Source of the DNA: Clostridia bacterium
GTDB lineage: Bacteria; Bacillota; Clostridia; Lachnospirales; Anaerotignaceae
Length of the DNA stretch: 61,664 nt
Direction of reading: 5' to 3'
Assembly: GCA_910575055.1 (NCBI GenBank)
Contig: CAJTDC010000019.1
Coordinates: 1 to 61,664, forward strand
Shown: piece after piece, positions 25,926 through 34,874 of the stretch
Position numbering within the stretch: the stretch's first letter is position 1
How the letters are laid out: the number at the start of each line of letters is the position of its first letter
Made by a program: the position numbers and the translations under genes
Notes under the pieces: generated by a model
Seen by the model: only the letters and a program-made list of their open reading frames with translations
Database searches by the model: none
What the model was told of the DNA's origin: nothing

Positions 25926-26251
25926 CTTTTCAAAAACATAGAATAATGATATAATGATGATAGTATTAGAATGTTTTGGTTTATATAGAATACATAAGTA
26001 ATTCATTTCATATTAGTATGAACTATTGTCACATCAGTCAATAAAGACACTATACGGTATGGATATTATTTACACCAGTATAAGTGCCTTTTTATTTTAC
26101 AAAATTTTGGCATTGTTTTGTTTGTATTGAAAATTTGTACTTTCAGTAAAATAACATTAGTAAATGCCTTCTGCCTAAAAGATAGAAGTATCACTAATGT
26201 TATATAAAATAAGATATGCTAATTTCAAAAATGTTTTTTCACTTTAATGTA
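25926..26251. other. Intergenic region with two large hairpins
   Basis: No gene is seen. A hairpin with arms AAAGACACTATAC and GTATAAGTGCCTTT (26044-26096) runs into T-rich sequence. A second has perfect 11-bp arms ATAACATTAGT/ACTAATGTTAT (26151-26203) with an inner CTTCT/AGAAG. The second sits just after the stop of the minus-strand 60-aa gene and may be its terminator. Confidence 0.5.
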
Positions 26252-26434
26252 TTAACAATGTAGAGTATTGTACTCTAATAAAAGCAGTAAAAGAATTGCA
26301 GTATAAAAATTACTGTGATATGGGTAAACAGGAGTTTGTTCTGATGGTTTTGTATCATTTTGTTTTGCTTCTGTTCCACAGTAAAGTGCATTTTGAAAAG
26401 AGATAGGAATAGAACGGTTGTATATAGAATACAT
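26252..26434 (-). CDS. Small tail-anchored-like protein, 60 aa
   Basis: A minus-strand gene with a very good GGAGGAATATT ribosome site. The 60 residues have a polar first part (YNRSIPISFQNALYCGTEAK, then a Pro/Gln/Thr segment) and a C-terminal hydrophobic run (FYTAILLLLLLEY), suggesting a membrane-tail protein. A hairpin follows the stop. It diverges from the PrpE-like phosphatase. No family recognised; the combination of ribosome site and hydrophobic end supports a real gene, but it is too short for certainty. Confidence 0.5.
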   Translation of the reverse strand: MYSIYNRSIPISFQNALYCGTEAKQNDTKPSEQTPVYPYHSNFYTAILLLLLLEYNTLHC

Positions 26435-26542
26435 AATATTCCTCCTTATATTGGCGATATAATTCAATATATGCACAACAGAGGTATGATATTCAATTCC
26501 TTTCGTAGTTGACAAAAAAGATAGGAGTGTACTATGTAAAAT

Positions 26543-27337
26543 ATGAAACAAAAAGAACAAAGAAGTTTCAGAATATTGGAATTTAAAAATAATCAATTCG
26601 ATATTATAGGAGATATTCACGGCTGCTATAAAGAATTTATGTTACTTTTGAAAAAATTAGGATATGAAAAAGGAAAAAATGCTTATGTCCACCCTAATGG
26701 AAGAAAATTGATTTCAGTAGGAGATGTAGCAGATAAAGGTTATGCTAATATAGAATGTTTAAAATTTTGGATAAATCAAGTAAAATATGGAGGAGGATAC
26801 TGGATACATGGTAATCATTGTAATAAACTCTATCGTTATTTTTTAGGAAATAAAGTGCATATTTCTCATGGTTTAGAAAATACAGTAAAAGAATTAGCAA
26901 TGCTTTCTTTATATGAAAAAGAATGTTTAAAAAAGGAATATTTGGAGTGTTATGAAAGTCAATGTTATTATTTGTTGTTGGATAAAAGAAAATTACTTGT
27001 AACGCATGGAGGCTGGAGAGAGGAATTTTTAGGAAAGTGTAGCAATGGAGTAAAAAAAGTATGTTTGTATGGAGAAACGACAGGTCGTATATTTGATAAT
27101 GGAAAACCAGAAAGATTAAATTGGGCATTAGAGTATAAAGGAAAAACATTTGTGGTATATGGTCATACTGTAACAAGTAAACCACAAATAATAAATCATA
27201 CTGTTGATATTGACCAAGGTTGTGTTTATGGAGGATATTTAACAGCGTTAAGATATCCAGAAATAGAATTTGTGCAAGTAAAAAGTCATAAAACGTATAC
27301 GAAATATACAGGACAAGGAAATATCGTATTTGAATAA
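26543..27337 (+). CDS. PrpE-like metallophosphatase
   Basis: A 264-residue calcineurin-type phosphoesterase. The metal-binding motifs are in order: GDIHGCY (residues 23-29), GDVADKG (a variant of GDxxDRG), and the HGNHCNKLYRYF segment, then two His-containing motifs THGGW and YGHT. The GNHCNKL sequence resembles PrpE/Ap4A-hydrolase-type enzymes, in which PrpE affects spore germination in Bacillus. The substrate here is unproven. Just upstream, AGGAGTGTACT is followed by ATG-TAA, a start-stop pair, and the real ATG lies four bases after that TAA, so initiation may be by re-initiation or be damped. Confidence 0.82.
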   Translation: MKQKEQRSFRILEFKNNQFDIIGDIHGCYKEFMLLLKKLGYEKGKNAYVHPNGRKLISVGDVADKGYANIECLKFWINQVKYGGGYWIHGNHCNKLYRYFLGNKVHISHGLENTVKELAMLSLYEKECLKKEYLECYESQCYYLLLDKRKLLVTHGGWREEFLGKCSNGVKKVCLYGETTGRIFDNGKPERLNWALEYKGKTFVVYGHTVTSKPQIINHTVDIDQGCVYGGYLTALRYPEIEFVQVKSHKTYTKYTGQGNIVFE

Positions 27338-27588
27338 TTATTTGAATATTTTAAAAAATATGCAAAAAATTGATTTGTTGTAATGATAATATAAAAATAA
27401 TGAAAAAAGTATTTATTTTTAGTAAAGAATGGTGTAATACTAAAAAATTTTTAATAAGCAATGTTGACGAAATATATAATGTAGTGTAAAATAAAAAAAT
27501 GTGATTTTGTTTGTTATTAATGTGGTATAAATAATGAATATTTATACGTAGTAAAAAATGAATAACAGCAAAAATATAGGAGGTTAGT

Positions 27589-29010
27589 ATGATTAAATTT
27601 AATAATTTTAAATACAGTAATAAAACGAATTTATTAGAAAGTGCTTTTCAGTCCTATCCTTTACAGGATGTAAAAGACCCTAATTTATTTCGAGAATATT
27701 TTCCCTATACAGAAATACCTAAAGTAGTATTTAACCATAGAATTGTTCCTATGGATGTTCCAAATGAAATTTGGATAACAGATACAACATTTCGAGATGG
27801 TCAACAATCAAGAGAGCCTTATACTGTAAAACAGATTACAGAAATTTTTGATATGATACACAAATTGTCAGGCGAAAATGGTGTAATTCGTATGAGTGAA
27901 TTTTTTTTATATACTAGAAAAGACCAAGAAGCAGTATATAAATGTTTGGAAAAGGGATATAAATTTCCAGAAATTACAAGCTGGATAAGAGCTTCTAAAA
28001 AGGACTTCCAGTTAGTAAAAGAATTAGGTTTGAAAGAAACGGGTGTTTTGGTAAGCTGTTCTGATTATCATATTTTTCATAAAATGCATATGACACGTCA
28101 CCAAGCAGTGGGGCACTATATTGGTATTGTGAGAGAGTGTATTGAAACAGGAGTACGCCCAAGATGTCACTTTGAAGATATTACAAGAGCAGACTTTTAT
28201 GGTTTTGTTGTTCCTTTTGCAATGGAGCTTATGAATTTGATGGAAGAAACAGGAGTTCCTGTTAAAATTAGAGCGTGTGATACTATGGGATATGGAATTA
28301 CCTATCCAGGTGCAGTATTGCCAAGAAGTGTACCAGGTATTATATATGGTTTAAGACATCACGCAGGCGTACCTGCAGAACTTTTAGAGTGGCACGGTCA
28401 TAATGATTTTTATAGAGCAGTAAATAATGCTTCTTATGCTTGGCTTTATGGAGCAAGCACAGTAAATTGTTCTTTGCTGGGAATAGGAGAGAGAACAGGA
28501 AATACACCTTTAGAGGCTATGGTAATGGAATATGCTCAAATCAGAGGGACATTAAATGGTATGGATACAAGAGTAATTACAGAAATTGCAGAATATTATG
28601 AGAAAGAATTAGGTTATGTCATACCTCCTATGACGCCTTTTGTGGGCAAAAATTTTAATGTTACAAGAGCAGGTATTCACGCAGATGGTTTGTTGAAAAA
28701 TGAAGAAATTTATAATATATTTGATACAGACAAGCTGTTAGACAGACCTGTTAGAATTGCGATTTCAAATACATCTGGAACAAGCGGCATTGCTCATTGG
28801 ATAAATACATATTTCCATTTAAGAGGAGAAGATGCTGTGTCAAAAACAGATGATATTGTAAATTTAGTATATCAGTGGGTAAATGAACAATATAATGAGG
28901 GTAGAGTAACAGTGATTACAGATGAAGAGTTAGAACGTATCACATTGAGCATTATGGAAGAAAACGCTGATAAAAAAAATAAAAATATTGAGGAGGAAAA
29001 AAGGAAATGA
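27589..29010 (+). CDS. Re-citrate synthase
   Basis: The 473-residue protein is of the isopropylmalate/homocitrate synthase superfamily, with DTTFRDGQQSREPYTVKQI, PRCHFEDITRADFYGFV, RACDTMGYGITYPGA and WHGHNDFYRAVNNA. Its N-terminal layout (FREYFPYTEIPKVVFNHR) matches what I recall of clostridial Re-citrate synthases, such as those of C. kluyveri and C. acetobutylicum, rather than LeuA. It condenses acetyl-CoA and oxaloacetate with the opposite stereochemistry to ordinary citrate synthase. It overlaps the isocitrate dehydrogenase gene by four bases (ATGA), so the pair supplies 2-oxoglutarate for glutamate, which gdhA at 40.9 kb also makes. Aconitase is not next to it. Confidence 0.88.
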   Translation: MIKFNNFKYSNKTNLLESAFQSYPLQDVKDPNLFREYFPYTEIPKVVFNHRIVPMDVPNEIWITDTTFRDGQQSREPYTVKQITEIFDMIHKLSGENGVIRMSEFFLYTRKDQEAVYKCLEKGYKFPEITSWIRASKKDFQLVKELGLKETGVLVSCSDYHIFHKMHMTRHQAVGHYIGIVRECIETGVRPRCHFEDITRADFYGFVVPFAMELMNLMEETGVPVKIRACDTMGYGITYPGAVLPRSVPGIIYGLRHHAGVPAELLEWHGHNDFYRAVNNASYAWLYGASTVNCSLLGIGERTGNTPLEAMVMEYAQIRGTLNGMDTRVITEIAEYYEKELGYVIPPMTPFVGKNFNVTRAGIHADGLLKNEEIYNIFDTDKLLDRPVRIAISNTSGTSGIAHWINTYFHLRGEDAVSKTDDIVNLVYQWVNEQYNEGRVTVITDEELERITLSIMEENADKKNKNIEEEKRK

Positions 29011-30167
29011 ACCAACAAATTGAAAAGGCAAAAGAACGTTTTGGACAACTTCTAGAGGAACAAATGGTAAGAGTGGAAAAGATGAAACAACAAAAGGATT
29101 TTGTAGATTATCAAGCAAAAGAGCATATTGTAATTGGCATTGCGGGGGGCGATGGAATTGGCCCAGCAATTACAGCACAAGCAAAAAGAATTATGGAATT
29201 TTTGTTAAAAGATGCCGTGCAAAGTGGTAAAGTTGTTTTTAAAATGATAAATGACTTGACAATAGAAAAAAGAGTAGAAGCAATGAAAGCCATTCCAGAT
29301 AATGTAGTAGCAGAATTAAAACAATGTGATGTGATATTAAAAGGGCCTACTACTACACCAAGAGCAGGCGACCCATGGCCAAATATTGAAAGTGCTAATG
29401 TTGCAATGAGAAAAGAATTAGATTTGTTTGCCAATGTAAGACCTGTAAAAGTACCAGAACAAGGAATTGATTGGGTATTTTATAGAGAAAATACAGAAGG
29501 AGCTTATACATTGGGCAGCAAAGGTTTTGCAGTAAATGAGGACATTAACATTGATTTTACTGTGGCAACACAAGATGGTACAGAAAGAATTATCAGAGCA
29601 GCATTTGAATATGCCAAAAAGAATAATAAAACAAAAGTAACTGCTGTAACAAAAGCAAATATTATAAAAGCAACAGATGGTAAATTTTTGGAAGTATTTT
29701 ATAATATAGCAAAAGAATATCCTAATATACAAGTAGACGATTGGTATGTAGATATTATGACAGCAAAGCTGGTAGATGAAAAACGCCGTCAGCAATTTCA
29801 AGTGGTAGTATTGCCTAATCTTTATGGTGATATTATTACAGATGAAGCAGCAGAATTTCAGGGAGGTGTTGGTACAGCAGGAAGTGCTAACATAGGCAAA
29901 AAATATGCTATGTTTGAAGCAATACACGGTTCTGCACCAAGAATGGTGGCAGAAGGCAGAGATATTTATGCTGACCCTTGTAGCGTGATTAGAGCGATTG
30001 TAATGCTTTTATCTCATATTGGTTATCAAACAGAAGCAGATAAATTAGATAAAGCACTTGATATTTGTACACAAACAGAAAGAAAAGTATATACTACAGG
30101 CCGTTCTAATGGTGCTACTTCTGAAGAAGTTGCAAATTATATTATGGAAACAATAGAAAAGTTGTAA
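29007..30167 (+). CDS. Isocitrate dehydrogenase (IMDH/ICDH family)
   Basis: A 386-residue decarboxylating dehydrogenase. After a short helical lead it shows IAGGDGIGPAITAQA, the substrate segment AMRKELDLFANVRPVK, RENTEGAY, KANIIKATDG, and the metal-site LYGDIITDEAAEFQGG followed by EAIHGSAPRM. The overlap with the Re-citrate synthase gene makes isocitrate the likely substrate. NAD versus NADP preference cannot be settled by eye. The start ATG lies in the stop of the upstream gene, after GAGGAAAAAAGGA. Confidence 0.88.
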   Translation: MNQQIEKAKERFGQLLEEQMVRVEKMKQQKDFVDYQAKEHIVIGIAGGDGIGPAITAQAKRIMEFLLKDAVQSGKVVFKMINDLTIEKRVEAMKAIPDNVVAELKQCDVILKGPTTTPRAGDPWPNIESANVAMRKELDLFANVRPVKVPEQGIDWVFYRENTEGAYTLGSKGFAVNEDINIDFTVATQDGTERIIRAAFEYAKKNNKTKVTAVTKANIIKATDGKFLEVFYNIAKEYPNIQVDDWYVDIMTAKLVDEKRRQQFQVVVLPNLYGDIITDEAAEFQGGVGTAGSANIGKKYAMFEAIHGSAPRMVAEGRDIYADPCSVIRAIVMLLSHIGYQTEADKLDKALDICTQTERKVYTTGRSNGATSEEVANYIMETIEKL

Positions 30168-30171
30168 TATT

Positions 30172-30621
30172 ATGGAAGAATTATTTGCTTATGCTATATT
30201 GCTTTATGAAAATATTGTAACAGAAGAAATGTATCAAAAAAAATTAAATGAATTATTTTTAAAAAATTCAGAAAATGAAATGCTTTTAAAATTAGAATGG
30301 GAAACAGATATTGATGAAGCAATATTATATATTCGTACACATATAGAGTATCAAAATATAAATTATGAAAAATTTGGAAAGTCTATCATAAGAATATTAA
30401 AAAAATATTATGAATATTGTACTGATATAAAACAATTTGCAGAGAAAATGTATTCGTTATGGAAAGTCCTTCCTACTGCTATACAGCATAAACAGCCATT
30501 TTATATGCTCAGTTATGCAGATGACCCATTATCATGGGAAGATATAGAACAAAGCCGTTCTATTTATGAAAATGTGCTAAACTATTATAAAGTAACAGAG
30601 TATAAAAATAATATAAAATAA
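30172..30621 (+). CDS. Hypothetical protein, 149 aa
   Basis: It begins 4 nt after the isocitrate dehydrogenase stop with no clear ribosome site of its own, which suggests translational coupling. The protein is acidic and helical, with Tyr and Trp at regular spacing (LKLEWETDIDEAILYIRTH, MYSLWKVLPTAIQ, DDPLSWEDIEQSRSIY). No motif is recognised. Its place as third gene of the citrate-isocitrate operon may be incidental. Confidence 0.6.
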   Translation: MEELFAYAILLYENIVTEEMYQKKLNELFLKNSENEMLLKLEWETDIDEAILYIRTHIEYQNINYEKFGKSIIRILKKYYEYCTDIKQFAEKMYSLWKVLPTAIQHKQPFYMLSYADDPLSWEDIEQSRSIYENVLNYYKVTEYKNNIK

Positions 30622-30763
30622 TAATGGAAAAAGTGTTGTGATGCAGCACACTGTATTTCTATAAAAAAATTGGGAGTAGATATTTAAAGGGGGAACTAAA
30701 AATTTCTCCCAGCTTGTCAAAAAAGTAATTTTATTATAAATTTAATAAAAATCTGAAATCTTT

Positions 30764-30806
30764 GGGGAAACTTTTTTCACTTGTGAAAAGTTCCCCCATA
30801 TCTTTT
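30764..30806 (+). terminator. Terminator after isocitrate dehydrogenase operon
   Basis: GGGGAAACTTTT and AAAAGTTCCCCC form a 12-bp stem with one mismatch, then CATATCTTTTT. A weaker hairpin lies just upstream near 30690-30715. Confidence 0.8.
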
Positions 30807-31227
30807 TGAAACAAAAGAAGGGAATACGATATAAAAAATATATTATTGCTATATTCACATTTATAATGATTTTTTGTTGTGTCAATGTAGTATATGCAAA
30901 TCAAATTGGCGTTGAAATAAATGGAAATGTAGTATCATTTATAGATGAAGTACCATTTATAGATAAAAATAACCGTGTACTTGTGCCTTTGAGAGCAGTT
31001 GCAGATGCTATGGGAATAGATGTGATATGGAATGAAAAAGCATATCAAATAGCACTTTCAAAAAAATACCAAAAGGAATATAAAATTGCTATTTATGATG
31101 ATTTAGAAAAAGAAAAAAATATATTACATATTGTCAAGTTACATTTTCTCTTGGAAGTAAAAGCTATTGGGCAGATATGGAACATTTAATTGATGGTAAT
31201 TGGATATTGACAAAAGAATATAAATAG
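30806..31227 (+). pseudogene. Decayed copper-amine-oxidase N-domain-like secreted protein
   Basis: The frame opens with a TTG inside the T-run of the preceding terminator and has no ribosome site. It encodes a signal peptide (about residues 12-31) and then the typical stalk-domain pattern IGVEINGNVVSF, VPFIDKNNRVLVPLRAVADAMGIDVIW. After about 31129 the frame degenerates, and a different frame continues sensibly (VTFSLGSKSYWADMEHLIDG) to a stop at 31227. A frameshift and a lost start make this a decayed gene. An alternative is a sequencing error in a short A/T run. Confidence 0.65.
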
Positions 31228-31234
31228 TTAACAA

Positions 31235-31268
31235 AAACTCCCTTTATTTAAAAAAATAAGGGGAGTTT
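31235..31268. terminator. Bidirectional terminator
   Basis: AAACTCCCTTTATT and AATAAGGGGAGTTT form a long stem between the convergent decayed gene and the EamA transporter gene. Confidence 0.75.
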
Positions 31269-31271
31269 GTA

Positions 31272-32180
31272 TTAGCATAATTGCTTGTTTTCTGTTTCAG
31301 CTTTGGAATGGTCAAGTAGTACAATTACCATAGCAGAAGCTAATATAATAATGCTACCTATTATTTTTTTGAATGTCATATCTTCATTCATAAATAGTAC
31401 ACCTATAATGTTGCTTGTAACAGGCTCAAAAAGGCTCAGCATTGCTGCCATAGTAGCATTAAGGTATTTAATACCAATTTGAAGTAAAGCAATGGCTATA
31501 AAGGCAATGAGAACACTGTTTAAAAACATAAAAAAGTATGCCTGATGAGGCAAAGCAAAATGAATACGATTTGTGCAAAAACCAAAAAGCAACAAACCTA
31601 TTGCCGCAAATAATGAAATAAAAAATGTCAATACCATAGAAGAAATTTCTCTTAAATTAAATTTGTCTAAGCCTACTATGTAAAAAGCATTTGCTAAACC
31701 AGATATTACACTTAAAAAAATACCTAAATAAATATGATTATTGTTGTTGCCTTTTTGAAAGAAAAATAATATTCCTATAAAAGAAAGTATTAATGCTAGT
31801 ATTTTTAATTTTCCAAGTTTTTCTTTAAAAAATAAAAAACAAATAAGTGCTACAAAAACAGGATATAAAAAATGTAATGTTGTTGCCATACTAGTTCCAA
31901 TAAAGGGATAAGCGGAAACTAATGTGAGTGTGGCACAGGCAAGACCTCCACAAGAAATAATAGCAATAGAAAAAAGCTGTTTTTTAGTCACATAAAACTG
32001 CTTTAAATGTCCCTTTTGAAAAATAATGATGATAAAAGTAATGGGTATAGCAAAAAAGTTACGGAAAAAAGTTGTTGTTTCTGGAGTTGCACCATAGGAA
32101 TATATTTTTTGTATAATGGCTGGTGCACAGCCAAATAATGTAGCAGATATAATTGTAAAAATAATTCCTTTCAATTTCAT
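31272..32180 (-). CDS. EamA/DMT-family membrane transporter
   Basis: The 302-residue protein consists of two similar five-helix halves, the ten-helix drug/metabolite transporter plan. A typical EamA border sequence FKEKLGKLKILALILSFIGI ends the first half, and LFEPVTSNIIGVLFMNE starts the matching region of the second. It sits in the cytoplasmic membrane and probably exports small metabolites or amino acids; the substrate is unknown. AAGGAGAACG precedes the start. It is a single-gene unit with a terminator at its 3' side. Confidence 0.9.
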   Translation of the reverse strand: MKLKGIIFTIISATLFGCAPAIIQKIYSYGATPETTTFFRNFFAIPITFIIIIFQKGHLKQFYVTKKQLFSIAIISCGGLACATLTLVSAYPFIGTSMATTLHFLYPVFVALICFLFFKEKLGKLKILALILSFIGILFFFQKGNNNNHIYLGIFLSVISGLANAFYIVGLDKFNLREISSMVLTFFISLFAAIGLLLFGFCTNRIHFALPHQAYFFMFLNSVLIAFIAIALLQIGIKYLNATMAAMLSLFEPVTSNIIGVLFMNEDMTFKKIIGSIIILASAMVIVLLDHSKAETENKQLC

Positions 32181-32330
32181 AGTATCGTTCTCCTTGTGAA
32201 AAAAATATCTACATTTTGCTTATGATACAATAACAAATATAAAAAAGCAATAGAACAAAAAAATATTTATTTCACTGTTGCAAAATTGATTTTGATTGGC
32301 TATGATAATAAAGTAAAGGAGGAGAAAATT

Positions 32331-32657
32331 GTGATAAAGATAACTTATTTAGACAAAAATGGAAATAAAGATGAACAAGGAAATAGTTATGTATATTCAG
32401 ATGTAAAATCAATGGAAGAAGCAGAAATGTTAGCAAAAGAAATGAATAAAAAGGGCTTTGTAAATGTCACTATTGTAGATGATGGTAAAGAAAATTGGGA
32501 AACATATAAAAAATGGCTAAAACGTTCTTTAGATTTGACAAAAATGGTAAAAAAAGATAGCACTACAACAACAGAAGAAAATATAACATTAAATGAAAAA
32601 ATAAAAACATTTGAATTTTGTTTAAAAAAGATGGAAGATATGGAAAAAACTTGGTAA
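32331..32657 (+). CDS. Hypothetical protein, 108 aa
   Basis: The GTG start at 32331 follows AAAGGAGGAG; a longer frame from 32286 is not supported. The first half reads like a small beta-alpha domain (ITYLDKNGNKDEQGNSYVYS, then MEEAEMLAKEMNKKGFVNVT and IVDDGKENW). The second half is a Lys-rich helix. No family is recognised. A terminator follows immediately, so it is monocistronic. Confidence 0.6.
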   Translation: MIKITYLDKNGNKDEQGNSYVYSDVKSMEEAEMLAKEMNKKGFVNVTIVDDGKENWETYKKWLKRSLDLTKMVKKDSTTTTEENITLNEKIKTFEFCLKKMEDMEKTW

Positions 32658-32672
32658 TAAAATTGTTATGAG

Positions 32673-32710
32673 AAAATAGCGTTATATTGAAATAAATAAC
32701 GCTATTTTTT
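32673..32710 (+). terminator. Intrinsic terminator
   Basis: AAAATAGCGTTAT/ATAACGCTATTTT, 13-bp stem, followed by a T-run. Confidence 0.85.
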
Positions 32711-33509
32711 GTATAAAAAAGAAAACATTATAATATTGTGATAATATTGTGTTATTGTGATAAATTACTAGCAAATATAAAAAATAACAAAAATAAATGA
32801 TATGTTTTTTTCATTATTACAAAAAAAGTAATATTATTCATATATTACGATAAAAAATATTGACAAAATGACAAAATTTGTTATTATATTTAAGTAAAAA
32901 TGATATAAAAATCGGCAAAGTAAAAAGTAGCGTTTTCAACAATATAATAATATAAAGCCGAAAGCAATGGATAAAATCAACAAAATATATTATTTTGTTA
33001 TTTTATTAAAAATTTTAAAAATATGCCGAAAAATAATGCGAGTAAAAAAATATAATAACATATTGTTGTAAGACAATATTACATTGTATTCATTCAAAAA
33101 AGTATGTTTTTATAGTCATTCTATAAAAAGATTAAACTATTTTAAAATTAAAAATTGTTATAAATCAATAAAAATAATAAATAAATTTTATTGTTTATAA
33201 AAAAGTGCTGTTTTTTATAATAAAAAAGGTATTTTTTTATTTGATTTATAGAAGTTTTTACAAAAAAGAGAGGATAAAATAATTTGTATTTTATAAATAT
33301 ATTGGGACAGAAAAAAATTGTATGTTTTTTTTAAATTTCTCTTTATTTTTTTGGTATTTTAGTATAGAATAGAGAAAAGAATAGTATTTTTGTTATTGAA
33401 TGAAATGAACAAAAGAAACTCGTATTAATAAGGATTCGGCGTACGTTTCATAAACAAAAACAAAATGACACGTAAAAGACAGAACACATACAATTTCGAG
33501 GTGAGGATA
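32711..33509. other. Long very AT-rich non-coding region
   Basis: About 800 nt without a supported gene before the CdaR-like regulator. The few GC-containing words are spaced (CGGC at about 32914, GCCG at about 32956, GCCG at about 33023, CGGCGTACG at about 33437). The first pair could close a small hairpin. Its length and composition suggest a regulatory or structured leader, or an AT-rich protein-binding region, but nothing specific can be assigned. Confidence 0.4.
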
Positions 33510-34601
33510 ATGATTTCAAATCAGATTTTGCAGAATACCATTGACGGGTTAAAGAACATTACAAGAAAAGAGCTGAGTGTTGTAGAAAAAGAGGGCAAAG
33601 TCATTGCAACAACAGAAGAAAATATGATTGGCAGACAAATTGAAACGGTGGAAAATTTTGTTAGCTCTCAAGCAGAAAGTCAGTTGATATTGGGGTATCA
33701 GTATTTTAAAATTTATGATAATGGTGTGCCCGAATATGTTATTCAGGTAAAAGGAGAAGATGAAGAAGGATATAAAATTGGAAAAATAGCAGCTTTTCAA
33801 ATACAAAGCCTTCTGGTAGCATATAAAGAAAGATATGATAAAGATAATTTTATTAAAAATCTTCTTTTGGATAATCTTCTTTTAGTAGATATATATAGTA
33901 GAGCGAAAAAACTCCATATTGAAAATAATATTCGTAGAATTGTATATTTGGTAGAAACCAATATTGATAAAGAAATGAATGTAGTAGAAATTGTAAGAAG
34001 TATTTTTCCAGCAAAAACAAAAGATTTTGTAACAGCAGTAGATGAAAAAAGCATTATACTGGTAAAAGAGCTGAGAGAAAAAGAAAATATGGAAGACATA
34101 GAAAAAATAGCGAAAACAATAGCAGATATGTTAAATATAGAAATGAATAGTAAAGTATTTATTTCTATTGGTACAGTTGTAAGCGATTTAAAAGATGTTT
34201 CCCGTTCTTATAAAGAGGCAAAAATGGCTTTGGAAGTAGGAAAAATTTTTGAAACAGAGAAACATATTGTAAATTATGAAAGATTGGGAATAGGGCGTTT
34301 GATTTATCAACTGCCTTTGCCATTGTGTAGAATGTTTATAAAAGAAGTATTACATGGCTTAACTATAGATGACTTTGATGATGAAACATTAGCAACAGTG
34401 AATAAATTTTTTGAAAACAATTTGAATGTTTCAGAAACCTCTAGACAGCTTTATATTCATAGAAACACATTAGTGTATCGTTTAGATAAATTACAAAAAA
34501 TGACGGGGCTAGATTTGCGTAATTTTGACGATGCCATAATATTTAAAATTACATTAATGGTAAGTAAATATATGATATATATGGACAAAATGTCTTATTA
34601 A
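33510..34601 (+). CDS. CdaR/PucR-type transcriptional regulator
   Basis: The 363-residue protein has an N-terminal CdaR-like sensor region (VEKEGKVIATTEENMIGR and a YQYFKIYDNGVPEYVIQV strand set), a central GGDEF-like/PucR region (VFISIGTVVSDLKDVSRSYK), and a C-terminal PucR-type HTH (FFENNLNVSETSRQLYIHRN and TLVYRLDKLQKMTGLD). This is the arrangement of sugar-diacid regulator CdaR. Here it lies directly upstream of ftsE-ftsX, an order I associate with clostridia, and may respond to a metabolite unrelated to sugar diacids. GAGGTGAGGA precedes the ATG. Confidence 0.88.
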   Translation: MISNQILQNTIDGLKNITRKELSVVEKEGKVIATTEENMIGRQIETVENFVSSQAESQLILGYQYFKIYDNGVPEYVIQVKGEDEEGYKIGKIAAFQIQSLLVAYKERYDKDNFIKNLLLDNLLLVDIYSRAKKLHIENNIRRIVYLVETNIDKEMNVVEIVRSIFPAKTKDFVTAVDEKSIILVKELREKENMEDIEKIAKTIADMLNIEMNSKVFISIGTVVSDLKDVSRSYKEAKMALEVGKIFETEKHIVNYERLGIGRLIYQLPLPLCRMFIKEVLHGLTIDDFDDETLATVNKFFENNLNVSETSRQLYIHRNTLVYRLDKLQKMTGLDLRNFDDAIIFKITLMVSKYMIYMDKMSY

Positions 34602-34670
34602 ATATGGTAAAAGATAGAAAAAAGGAACTTGAAATTTTTGGTTATTTTGAAAAAGTTTAAAAAATACTGG

Positions 34671-34710
34671 GGGTAGGGGATTGCAACCTACCCTTTATCT
34701 ATGCTATAAT
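34671..34710 (+). promoter_or_regulatory. Terminator hairpin with overlapping ftsE promoter
   Basis: GGGTAGG/CCTACCC (34671-34693) is a hairpin after the CdaR-like gene. Within and after it, TTGCAA (34681-34686), 18 bases, and TATAAT (34705-34710) form a sigma-A-like promoter for ftsE, leaving about 160 nt of leader. Confidence 0.6.
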
Positions 34711-34874
34711 TTTTAAGCGAGAAATGAAAAAGAAATAAAACATGGCGAAAATCAGTAATCACACTCCTTTAAAAGACAATCAAAGGACAAGCTGGTGTAT
34801 GAAGCAGTGAAAAAGCAGTTTGGTTTAACATTTATAGTTTGTTTTTGCCTAAGAAACAAGAGAGGAAGATTTTT

